Shown: positions 1 through 9,546 of the stretch, one piece after another | Layout: each line of letters opens with the position of its first letter | Numbering within the stretch: the first letter of the stretch is position 1 | Origin: Psilocybe azurescens | Lineage: Eukaryota > Basidiomycota > Agaricomycetes > Agaricales > Agrocybaceae | Direction of reading: 5' to 3' | DNA: 27,233 nt | NCBI GenBank assembly: GCA_023853785.1 | Contig: JAJIRX010000149.1 | Span: 1 to 27,233 of the forward strand | Made by a program: the position numbers and the translations under genes | Notes under the pieces: model-generated | The model's database searches: none | What the model saw: the letters and a program-made list of their open reading frames with translations, nothing else | What the model was told of the DNA's origin: nothing

Positions 1-524
1 TCTGGGGGCCCGATGGTACGAGTTTCACGCCTGATACCAGACCATTAGATGCTTAAGTTGATAAGCCCTTATATTCGACCCCGATCGCTTCCTTGATGAG
101 AGAGCTCCATAAGTATTTGACGCCCAATCCGTTCATCTTCAGTCCTTTCAACGCAGGTCCTAGAATCTGTCTGGGCCAGCAGGTGAGAGAACGACTAGTT
201 TTCATCTTACCGAGTGCTTCAGATCATCGACTGACAAAATATTGATCTAATAGTTTGCATACCATGAAGCTACTTTCTACCTTATTCGACTTCTTCAGAA
301 CTTTGAAGGTTTTGCACTCAACCAGACAATAAATACCCCGCCGCCTACTAAGTGGGCTGCTGGAGAAGGATTGAGAGCGAAGGAAAAGCTGTACCTTATG
401 TCGCATCTGACCATGTTTATCAAGGGTTAGATGCAGGCTGTTTTGCAAAAATTTGACTTACGATAAGCTTTAGGATGGCCTCTGGATAGATATGCAGGAG
501 CTCGGGGCTCTCGATGATGTGTAG
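1..524 (+). pseudogene. CYP63-like cytochrome P450 copy 1, 3' end only, disrupted
   Basis: This is the 3' end of a P450; the rest lies outside the window. Seen: the WGPD end of one exon (to 15), an exon at 66-182 carrying [10 protein letters not shown] and the heme-ligand motif [10 protein letters not shown] (Cys codon 168-170), an exon at 254-424 that starts [10 protein letters not shown], and a last exon at 474-524 ending in TAG. Two defects are visible against the two downstream copies. The heme exon is 117 nt instead of 116, because an extra G near 104 puts a stop before the Cys. The donor after 424 reads GGTTAG where the sister copies have GTAAG. Family knowledge: CYP63 proteins are membrane-bound monooxygenases of the fungal CYP52 clan. 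I infer a non-functional copy, although a single sequencing insertion could explain the first defect. Confidence 0.8.
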
Positions 525-923
525 GTTTGTGAACACATGTTGGATAAAAGAAATCAACATGATAAATTTTAATTGGATTTAATGGCTCTTTCTTCAATAT
601 ATCAGTGGATTCGCTGTAAAGCTGGTTTTACCGGTTCATTAATCAACGACATAAGGATGTGTCAAACATCGACGTTGATCGCGCCGAATCGGCGTTGTCG
701 GAGATGCTGCCGAAAACTAGGCGCCTTACGGACTGACTAATTTGACTTACTAACGAATAGTGCTGCGGTTGACGGCTAAGTATTGGTTTCTCTTAAATCT
801 GTCGGCGTTGGTTCAACCACTGAACCACCAGGACGGTGCACCAAACATACCTTTAATTGCCTGCCAGCGTAGCTCTCACACAACTGGGCCTTGTTTGTTC
901 CTAGTGCGAAACTAGCGTTCAGT
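525..923. other. Intergenic region between P450 copies 1 and 2
   Basis: No coding sequence is seen here. The stretch should hold the copy 1 terminator and the copy 2 promoter. A near-palindrome, CGCCGA-A-TCGGCG, lies near 681-693. From about 740 onward the sequence resembles the region upstream of copy 3, including the conserved block at 746-769 and scattered shared words such as CAAACATAC and GCCAGCGT closer to the ATG. Confidence 0.6.
746..769 (+). promoter_or_regulatory. Conserved upstream block of P450 copy 2
   Basis: This 24-bp block (starting CTTACTAACG, ending TGCTGCGGT) matches 22 of 24 positions of the block at 4172-4195. It sits about 155 bp upstream of the copy 2 ATG, against about 151 bp for copy 3. 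The sequence around it is much less conserved. A shared regulatory site or transcription-start region is inferred; recent duplication alone could also leave such a match. Confidence 0.45.
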
Positions 924-3726
924 ATGGGATTACCCCAGGATTCTTCTACGCACTAAGGTTACTTCCTACTTTACCATTCCATCTCTCATCGTCTTCTATT
1001 CGTTCAAGCTGTTGCAGGCATACTACGCAGTGGCCACTATCATCCCTACATGGATTATCATCCTCGTTGCAGTCACTGCACGTCCTGCTCTCTTCTATCT
1101 TAACTGGTACTACCGGATATGGTCGAACCAAAGGATGGCTGCCGCCAACGGGGCTGTACTAGCTCCTCACATCAAAGAGTCGGCACTCAAAATCATTCCA
1201 GAGCTGATTCAGAGCAACAGCACAGGCTATCCTGGTATGTCGTGTCTATATTCTATCCGCCGGGTGCAAGGTTAGACTATAAAAAAAATTGAAAAGGTGG
1301 GGTGATGCATCGGTTGTCGAGAGCTTATGGCAATACGTTCCAGTTCAGCCTTTTAACAAGTAGCACGGTGTGTCTTGGATTGCTCGGGGATAATTCGATC
1401 CCTTCTGTATCAGCAAAGTTAAACTAAGAGCACTTATAGGTGGTAACGATGGAACCAGACCACATCAAGGTATCGTTGCGTTCGTAGATATTAAATCGTT
1501 TTGTTGTTAATTTTTGCTAGGCAATGCTTGCAACTCAGTTTGATTCCTTCGACAAAGGCAGGAAATTTTTATCAACTCAATGGTCAATTGTTTGACACTG
1601 TTCAGGCTCGACATTTATCTCTCAGATGGACTCTTTACTCGGGACAGGGGTCTTCAATGCCGATGGTCAGTGATTTTTTCTTCATTTCGAGGACACGATA
1701 TTGAAGTGGATGTAATCGTGTAGGCGAAATGTGGAAGTATGCCGAACAGCTCACTGACAGTACATTGTGTCAGTTTTCATTTTACTTTCTTATCATATAG
1801 GTTCCACCGTGCAATGACTCGTCCGTTCTTCACGCGTGAGCGAATCAGCGATTTCGATATTTACGACCGAAACTGCGACCTGTCAATTAAGACTGCGAAG
1901 GAGAGGCTCAAAGAAGGATATTCATTCAACTTCCAGGTATGCTCTCAAAGTCTATGTCGCTTTCATATTGAATCTGTGTTCATGAAATTTATTGCGTAGG
2001 ATCTTGTCTCACGCTTTACATTGGACTCGGCCTCCGAATTCTTGTTCGGAAATAGCGTTGGCTCTCTCTGTGCTGGTATCCCATACCCTCCTTCCGCAGC
2101 GAAAAAAACACTGGACGAATATTACACACACCCTTCGACGATATTCACGAATGCATTTTCGGCGGGTCAAGTCAAGTCAGTTGAGCGATTTGGGCTGGGC
2201 ACAGACTGGCCTCTCGCAGAACTGTGGGGTGATCACGTTAAACCTTTTAGAAAGGTAATTGATGATTTCACGGAGCCATTGATGAAAGAGGCTCTGGAGA
2301 AGAGGAAGCGAGATTTGACGCAGAAGGAAAAGAGCACTGGTGCGGAGGATGTGGAGGACGTCAGCTTGTTAACTCATTTAGTCAGACACACGCAAGGTCC
2401 GTATACAAAGTATTCCTTCGATGTCAAAGAAATTAACCGGACTTCAACCTTTTGGCAGATCAAGAAACTATCAAAGATGAAGTACGATATTCCGGTACTA
2501 CTCGTGAACAATTTCCTCATTGGCGACTGTACATCTTTAGCTAGTGAATCTTATGGTTGCTGGACGCGATACCGTATGGCATACCCTCTCTCACCTTATA
2601 CACGCCCGTCAAATGCTGATATTTTGTTTGTTAATTGAGACCCTGTCGCTTTTGACATTCTCAATGTACATGCTCACACAGCACCCAGATATCGAGCAAC
2701 GACTTCGCCAGGAAATCTTTGACAAGGTTGGTTCCAGCGGTAGACCGACATATGAACAGATGCGGGATATGAAGTTCATGCGGGCATTCCTCAACGGTTC
2801 GTCTCTAATTTGTGTGAATTTTCCCAATCCTCAAAGCTCTTGTATCTTCAAGAGGTTCTCAGACTATATCCTCCCGTGTATGTGACTCTATTGCGTCGGA
2901 ATATTGGCATACTGATAAGATGTCATTAGCCCTGGTAATATGAGGTATTAGGCTCCTCTAAAAGTTTACAGACGACGTTTAATGGACCAATCTGGTTACA
3001 GGACCCCTAATAAAGACGTGTTTCTACCGTCCAAGCGAGAAGGACAGCCACCGCTGTTTATCCCTGCTAACACAACGTGTGTGCCATTTCATCCCATAGT
3101 GATCCGATACGGATGTCTATTCTGACTTTCGTTTTAGTTGCATGTATAGTATTCTGGTCATGCAAAGGAGGACCGACTTATGGGGACCAGATGGTATCCT
3201 TTACTCATTCTATATCCCTTTCAGAGTTTGATAGATTTCGAATCTAGCATTGAAATTTGACCCTGACCGCTTCCTCGACGAGAGACTGCACAAATATCTG
3301 ATTCCCAATCCCTTTATCTTTTGTCCTTTCAATGCGGGTCCAAGGATTTGTCTGGGACAACAGGTGTGTAGAAAAAGACGTTGCCGCCGTGATGATGTCA
3401 CCTTATCTAAGCTTTTTCGCAGTTCGCATATCACGAAGCGACATTCTACCTCGTTCGTCTGCTCCAAAATTTCCAAAACTTTACTCTAGACCAGGCAACA
3501 AACACCCCACCTCCCGCTGACTGGGCAAATGGAGAGGGTTTGAAAGCAACGGAGAAGATCTTTCCTTTGTCACATCTTACGTTGTATGTAAAGGTAAGCC
3601 GCTGACTCGCTTTAAACATGTCTTTTCTCGCAGTCGTGCGTTTTCGATGAGAAAATCAAACTCACTTTGTCTATTTAGGATGGCCTTTGGGTTACTATGA
3701 AAGAACTCTGCCCCAACGATGTATAG
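924..3726 (+). CDS. CYP63-like cytochrome P450 copy 2 (18 exons, exon 1 frameshifts)
   Basis: Heme-thiolate monooxygenase, probably ER-anchored. Family knowledge: Phanerochaete CYP63s oxidise alkanes and aromatics. I can join 18 exons: 924-1234, 1297-1367, 1440-1469, 1521-1557, 1606-1665, 1724-1736, 1801-1936, 2000-2396, 2459-2481, 2541-2573, 2640-2796, 2853-2877, 2930-2944, 3002-3076, 3138-3193, 3248-3363, 3423-3593 and 3679-3726. The product is about 591 residues, normal for CYP63. Landmarks are a hydrophobic N-terminus, [19 protein letters not shown] (helix C), the I-helix AGRDTT split by an intron, and heme [10 protein letters not shown] (Cys codon 3349-3351). Exon 1 is two bases shorter than in copy 3. 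The losses fall in the C-run just after the ATG and at CCTACTTTACC near 966, so the literal frame stops early. The donor at 1558 is GC, not GT. Every other exon is open. Confidence 0.82.
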
Positions 3727-4346
3727 AATCAGAGCCTTCGAGACTTGTAATAACTGTTATGTGGCTGCTTTTAGGAGACAAAGATGCCTTGGCTTGAACC
3801 GGTATGGGCGCTTCCGGACACATCAATCTGAAACCATCGTGTCGTTGAAAAAGCTGTCAGTAGCAGTGCATGATTTAAGTATGCTTGCGTATTCAGACAT
3901 CCTTCAAGAGCGAATGATTTTATCAAGAGCTAGTTTGAGCTTTGTAGATTTTGCCTTTCAGTCATGATGTGAGATGATCACACAGCCAATCTGGTCAAGG
4001 CTATTTGACAAACCGATAGCCGGAGATTGAAATGATGGCCGTTTGGTCATTTCTCCTGACAAGGCATTTTCAGCAACATGCCGAAGTTCGGGCTAGTTCA
4101 GGCCTCTTGATCTGTGCCGGCAACTTTGCTGCCAATTCGTTCATTTGCTGCAGCTAAGCTCGCTTGTTTGGCTTACTAACGCATATTGCTGCGGTCTGGT
4201 TGTTCCTGAATATCCATCGCGTTAAGCGTTGGCTGTATTCTGACCACCCAGTGCATCAAACATACATTCTTCTGCCAGCGTTTCCATTCTGTTCCTCACA
4301 TACTAACTAGGTTCTACTTGTTTCCAGTGCAAAGCTAGCGCGCAAA
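3727..4346. other. Intergenic region between P450 copies 2 and 3
   Basis: No gene is seen. A short open stretch around 3719-3967 overlaps the end of copy 2 and has no recognisable motif. The part from about 4165 to the ATG resembles the copy 2 upstream region and contains the conserved block at 4172-4195. Confidence 0.6.
4172..4195 (+). promoter_or_regulatory. Conserved upstream block of P450 copy 3
   Basis: This is the partner of the block at 746-769, with two mismatches in 24 bp. Orientation and distance to the ATG are the same as for copy 2. The regulatory role is inferred from position and conservation only. Confidence 0.45.
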
Positions 4347-7148
4347 ATGGAATTACCACCCGGGTTCTTCTACACACTCGGCTTAGTGCCTTACTTCACC
4401 ATCCCATCTGTTGCCGTCTTCTATGCGTTTAGGCTGCTACAGGCATACTATCCCGCGACCGCATTCATCGCTACATGGTTCATTATCCTCGTTGCAGCTA
4501 TTGCGCGCCCGGTTCTCTTTTATCTTGGCTGGTATTATCAGGTGTGGGCGGACAAAAGGACTGCTGCTGCCAATGGGGCGATATTGGCTCCTCACATTAA
4601 AGAGTCGGCGTTCGAGATAATTCCAGAGTTGATTCAAAGTAATCGTGACGGTTATCCAGGTATGTCTTGTTCACTTTTGTGTACACTTAGACGCGTGTCG
4701 TCTAATGCCAACAACGCAAAGGTGGAATGTTGTATCGATGGACGAGGGTTCATGGTTACACATATCAGCTTAGTCTCCTGACAAGTAGCACGGTACGTTG
4801 CAGAATTTGTCGCGTCTACGGTAGCTAAACACGTTACTTAGGTGGTGACACTGGAACCAGATCACATCAAGGTATCTTTGAGTCCGCGAATGTGGTCTTT
4901 GTTGTTGTTAACCCTTGGCAGGCATTACTGGCGACTCAATTCGATACCTTTGACAAAGGTCAAATCATCGTGTCCCAGTTTAATGCTCGCTTACCTGGTG
5001 CCTTTGAATAGGCTCCACTTTCATCTCCCAGATGAATTCTCTGCTCGGGACTGGAGTATTCAATTCTGACGGTGTGTGCATTTCGCTGGTTCTTGAAAAC
5101 ACGGCGATGTTACTGAAGTGATTCTGTAGGCGAGATGTGGAAGTGAGCTACAGCCGTTCTTCCACTTTCCGTCAATATTTAGTCTTTTCGTTTCACAGAT
5201 TTCATCGAGCAATGACTCGACCTTTCTTCACGCGCGAGCGGATCAGTGATTTCGATATTTACGATCGAAATTGCGACCTGTCGATCAAAGCTGCGAAGGA
5301 ACGACTTAAAGAAGGGTACACAGTTAACTTCCAGGTATGTGTTCTGATCGGTTTATTGTGCCTCGTCTATATTGCTCTCGACCTGTCCGCTGTGTTCATG
5401 GGTATTCTGTTGCGTAGGACCTTGTTTCGCGGTTTACACTGGACTCAGCCTCGGAGTTCTTATTCGGAAACAATGTTGGCTCTCTTTGGCTGGTATCCCA
5501 TATCCTCATTCTGCGGCGAAGAGAGCAGATGACTCGTACTGCACCCACCCTCGACTATCTTCACAAGTGCATTTTCGGCTGGTCAACTGAAGTCCGTTGA
5601 ACGGATTGGGTTGGGAAAAGACTGGCCTCTCGCTGAGTTGTGGAAAGATCAAGTTAAACCCTTTAGAAAGGTTATTGATGATTTTACGGAGCCGTTGATG
5701 AAAAAGGCGCTGGAGAAGAGGGAGAGCGATTTGAGGGAGAAGGAAAAGAGTCCCGATGCGGATGATGTGGAGGATGTCACTTTATTGACTCATCTGGTCA
5801 GGCATACTCAAGGTCGGTGGACGAACCCTTCCTTGAACGTTTGGAGATATTAACTGAGAGTTGACTTGTTGTTAGACCAAAATATAATCAAAGACGAAGT
5901 GAGATATTAATCGTTCAGAGTCCATTTGGAATCGTCTTTACTCACCAGAATTTTCTCCTTCTCAGCTGGTCAATCTCATGGTTGCTGGACGCGATACTGT
6001 AAATCGTTTCCAATCTACCTCACCCAAGCTGACTTATACTTTTCCTAAAGACCATGTGCCTCTTGACGTTTTCGATGTACATGCTCACTCAACATCCGGA
6101 CATCGAGAAACGACTTCGCCATGAAATCTTTGACAAGGTCGGTCCTAACGGTAGGCCGACATACGGCCAGATGCGAGAAATGAGATTCATGAGGGCTTTT
6201 CTAAATGGTTTGTCTCTCCCGTATTTCGAGTGTTTAATCATGTCCTGAAAGGTCTTGTTGCTTTTGCAGAGGTTCTCAGACTTTACCCCCTGTGTATGCC
6301 GCTATTTTTGACTAATGTGATATTTTATACTTATAATTAATATCCTGTCGTTAGCCCGGTCAACATGCGGTATGTAATTTTGATGATAAAGACGTAGACC
6401 GCGCTTATTGGATCCATCTGTTCATAGGACCCCAAACAAAGCCGTTCTCCTACCCACCAAGCGGGAGGGCCAGCCACCACTCTTTGTCCCCGCTAATACG
6501 ACGTATGTTCCAGCCTCACCTAGATCAACCTAAGAATTGATTTAACTTTAACTCCCGGTACCGCAATCCAGATGCATGTATAGTATTCTTGACATGCAGA
6601 GGAGAACCGACTTGTGGGGACCAGACGGTATGGTCCATTCATCCTGTATTCCAGTCTCAGCGTTTTGATACTTTATGATCCAGCTTTGAAATTTGATCCT
6701 GACCGCTTCCTCGATGCGAGATTGCACAAATATCTGACTCCCAACCCTTTCATTTTCTGCCCATTTAACGCGGGCCCTCGGATTTGTCTTGGTCAACAGG
6801 TCAGTACATCGCCTTTTGGTAAAGATTTTTTGTCTGAGGTCGTACCCACAATAGTTTGCATATCACGAAGCCACATTCTACCTTGTTCGTCTGCTGCAGA
6901 ACTTCAAAAACTTTACTCTAGACAACGCTACCAACACCCCACCTCCCGCTGACTGGGCGAAAGGAGAAGGCTTAAAAACAACAGAAAGTTTATTTACTGT
7001 CACATCTTACGATGTACATCAAGGTAAGTCGTAGATTCATTATAAGTCTCTTCCTTTTGCGACAGATGGTGGGTGTAGCATTCATGTTGTTTTTATTCAG
7101 GATGGACTTTGGGTCAATATGGAGGAACTTGGTGCCAACGAAGTATAG
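4347..7148 (+). CDS. CYP63-like cytochrome P450 copy 3 (18 exons, several frameshifts)
   Basis: Closest relative of copy 2, with the same 18-exon structure: 4347-4659, 4722-4792, 4842-4871, 4922-4958, 5012-5071, 5130-5142, 5199-5334, 5418-5812, 5876-5898, 5966-5998, 6051-6207, 6270-6293, 6355-6369, 6428-6502, 6572-6627, 6684-6799, 6855-7023 and 7101-7148. Exon 1 is clean: ATG, then [20 protein letters not shown] and a hydrophobic anchor. Helix C ([14 protein letters not shown]), I-helix AGRDTT and heme [10 protein letters not shown] (Cys codon 6785-6787) are all present. Compared with copy 2, exon 8 is two bases short (one near 5490, one near 5545), exon 12 one base short (C-run at 6286-6290) and exon 17 two bases short (near 6993). 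Taken literally this is a pseudogene. Intact splice sites and otherwise open exons argue that some losses may be base-calling errors. Confidence 0.8.
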
Positions 7149-7463
7149 ACATACGACTTAGAAGACCCTATTTCCTGTTAATTTGGGCACCTTAAATGTA
7201 TGTACTTTCGAGCAAACTTGAAGGCTTTTGAGGAAAGCAACCAGTGCAATGTACATGTAAAAAAATTTCAGTTAAATATTAAACACAATTGCACTGCGTT
7301 TTTAACATCTGAGTGTCAAATCTCCATGGCAGCTCAATGGCAGCTTTGATTTTGTTTTGATATAAGCTGTTACGACCTTTCGAGGTGCATGCGCCCATGT
7401 GATCCATAATTTTGGGCTGCTGCCTGTGGCTGTGCTGTCCTCACTTGCTTCCAACCTCCTTCC
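7149..7463. other. Intergenic region between P450 copy 3 and the coilin-like gene
   Basis: About 315 bp, AT-rich in its first half (A-run near 7259-7266). It should hold the P450 terminator and the promoter of the downstream gene. No coding sequence or distinct motif was identified. Confidence 0.55.
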
Positions 7464-9546
7464 ATGCGTTTACGCATCCAAACCCAGAGCCCTTTACCCC
7501 TCTTGAAGGCATGGTTTACTCCAGATGTACAGTCAGCTCCTGAAAAGATATACAATCTCAAGGAAAGCCTATGTCGGGAGGTTCATATTCTAAAAGATGG
7601 ACGACACGATGCCGAGCACTTGACATTACTACTTGACGGCTTTGAACTATTGGATGATAGTCTTTTTGACACTGTTGTCAGAGATGGGGATTTGATATGT
7701 ATAAAGATACGCCCTTTAGAACATATATTGAATTCAAAGGCGTTGTTGGAGGTCAATCAAGGTGCGTCCTGTCCCTGTATATTTTGTCAAGTTGCAGTCA
7801 AACATATCTTTTGGCTTCCTTATAGAGCGTATTCGTGGACAAAAGAGAAAACGTTCGAGCAGCGTGCATAAGCCGACCATTATATCGGCTAGGCCGTTGA
7901 CCAATGCAACAACCGCCGCCCTACCCAAAAACACATGGACAAACGCTTACATCTGCCAGAAGAGAGTAGCTCTGACTCGGATTCGTCGACATCTTCCTCC
8001 TCCTCATCATCATCATCATCGACATCTTCATCGACATCTTCTTCATCCTCATCCTCATCCTCTTCGTCATCGCCTTCCATCTCTTCCTCCCCTCCAAAAC
8101 CATTTTCGTCCAAAAATCTGCTTCCGCTGCACCCAAAGTCATATCAAGGTAAGTTGAATTTTTTCTGAATTAAATATATGGCTCTATTTTATACTTCACC
8201 AGTCAGACTACTTCTAGCCAGACCACCTTTCACACTCTTCCAGGCTTTGGAAAACCCACGACCCACTCGAGAAATCAGCGCCGTCGGAAAAAGAGGGAAT
8301 TTGAAAAGACTGCTGCTTTAACTGGGAAGACGAAGCCTACATCCGCGCCTCCAAAGGGCAGCTCAGATGCGAACTCTTTACCCTTGGGACCGTCGAAGAC
8401 CAGGTCCACGCTTCCTACCGCCGGCCCATCGACGCCAGTCCCGGTAGTTCACCCAGTGACATCGACATACGCCCCACAGAAGAAAGCAGGGGCCGAACAT
8501 GACGCGGACACCGAAACGCGGGGAGCTCTGCCAGCATCTGCACTTGGGAGCGAAGATGTCAGCTCTAGCAGCACGCCAGTTTATATTACCAAGGAGCAGG
8601 TAATGATGAGCTCACTGAGGAACAAGAACAAGAAGAAAGGGTTCAAACTTTCCATGGCGAATCCTATTCCGCAAAAGATCATCTTTTCGGCTAATGAGCC
8701 CGCGAATGGCGCGCAAATTGAGGGAGCTGCCCGAGGCATGAAGCGGGAGTAGCAATGGTGGATTCCTCCCCGAGCAAACTCCCTCAAGTCATGTTCGACA
8801 ACCACGGCTAGTTCCCCCTTCCGAGCTCCAAGAGAGGTCAGATCCCTGCCAATATGTTTGTGACGAGCGTCGATGTGGAAGCTGGGATGTGGGATAATAC
8901 CAACACCACACAACAGTCGTCAAAACGGAGGAGCCGGAAGAAGGAAGCAAAATCGCAGAATGAGGATGAGTACTATACGCAGAATTGGTATGGGCAGGAC
9001 GAGTCTTTGCGACGGAAGATGCTTCTGTGGTGTTGTCTTATTCTGAGGCTGACCCGACCCCGAGCGTTAACGCGAACGCGAACGCCAGTTATCCATCCAC
9101 TTCAGAGCAATTTGACTGGGATCAGGCTGAACGTGTTTGGGACAAGAGCGTCACAGTGTCAAGCCTCGATCAGCTAGTTGTTGGTGGTATTGTCGCTTGG
9201 AAGGTTCGTCGATCTTTTCTTCCTTTATCTTTTGCTTGTCAATTAACTCGCGTCCTATTTTCAGGATCTCGCAATTAATCCGCAGACCTTCTCGCCCGAG
9301 TTTTTGTTGAGCGCTGCGAAGGTGGTCCGTATAGATGCACCTACCGTTGGTGCCGCTCCGGGATCTGAAAATGCGGTAGTCGTTCGTCTTATACCACGTT
9401 CTGGATCGAGTCAGGCAGCCCTATCGTTCGGGCTTGCTGGTAACTTTGATGCGTATGACGAAGGTGAAGGGGGAATGTTGGGCGAAGAGGAAACGGTGGC
9501 ATGGAGCAGTGTGTCGGATCCTCAGTGGCGCATTTTGAAAACCTAA
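7464..9546 (+). CDS. Coilin-like protein (Cajal body scaffold homologue), frameshifted
   Basis: Exons 7464-7761, 7826-8148, 8244-9203 and 9265-9546. The N-terminus (MRLRIQTQSPLPLLKAWF to about residue 85, with LLLDGFELLDDS and VRDGDLICIKI) fits the coilin N-terminal domain. Then come a basic GQKRKRSSS patch, a long serine tract, a GFGKPTTHSRNQRRRKKR box, MFVTSVDVEAGMWDN, and a Tudor-like C-terminal domain (LVVGGIVAWK|DLAINPQTFSPEFL, ending QWRILKT-stop). Family knowledge: coilin scaffolds Cajal bodies and handles spliceosomal snRNPs in the nucleus. The reading frame must change near 7925 (A-run), 8740-8750, 8835-8840 and 8985. Homology-like text resumes in the new frame each time, so these look like single-base indels rather than a dead gene. 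The ATG at 7464 is the first that gives the domain. Identification is by motif order, without alignment. Confidence 0.68.
7984..8091 (+). repeat. TCN trinucleotide repeat coding for a serine tract
   Basis: A run of TCC/TCA/TCG/TCT codons with a few ACA, giving an almost pure Ser tract inside the coilin-like gene just after acidic EESSSDSDSS. Read on the opposite strand it makes an Asp/Glu-rich open frame, which is a by-product. Coilins commonly have Ser-rich linkers of variable length. Confidence 0.85.

Noticed and set aside
681..693. CGCCGA-A-TCGGCG palindrome downstream of P450 copy 1
   Set aside because: A single 6-bp-arm palindrome is expected by chance in a window of this size and no second copy was noticed.
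7889..8142. Acidic (Asp/Glu-rich) and Met/Lys-rich minus-strand frames
   Set aside because: Both arise from reading the coilin serine-codon repeat backwards.
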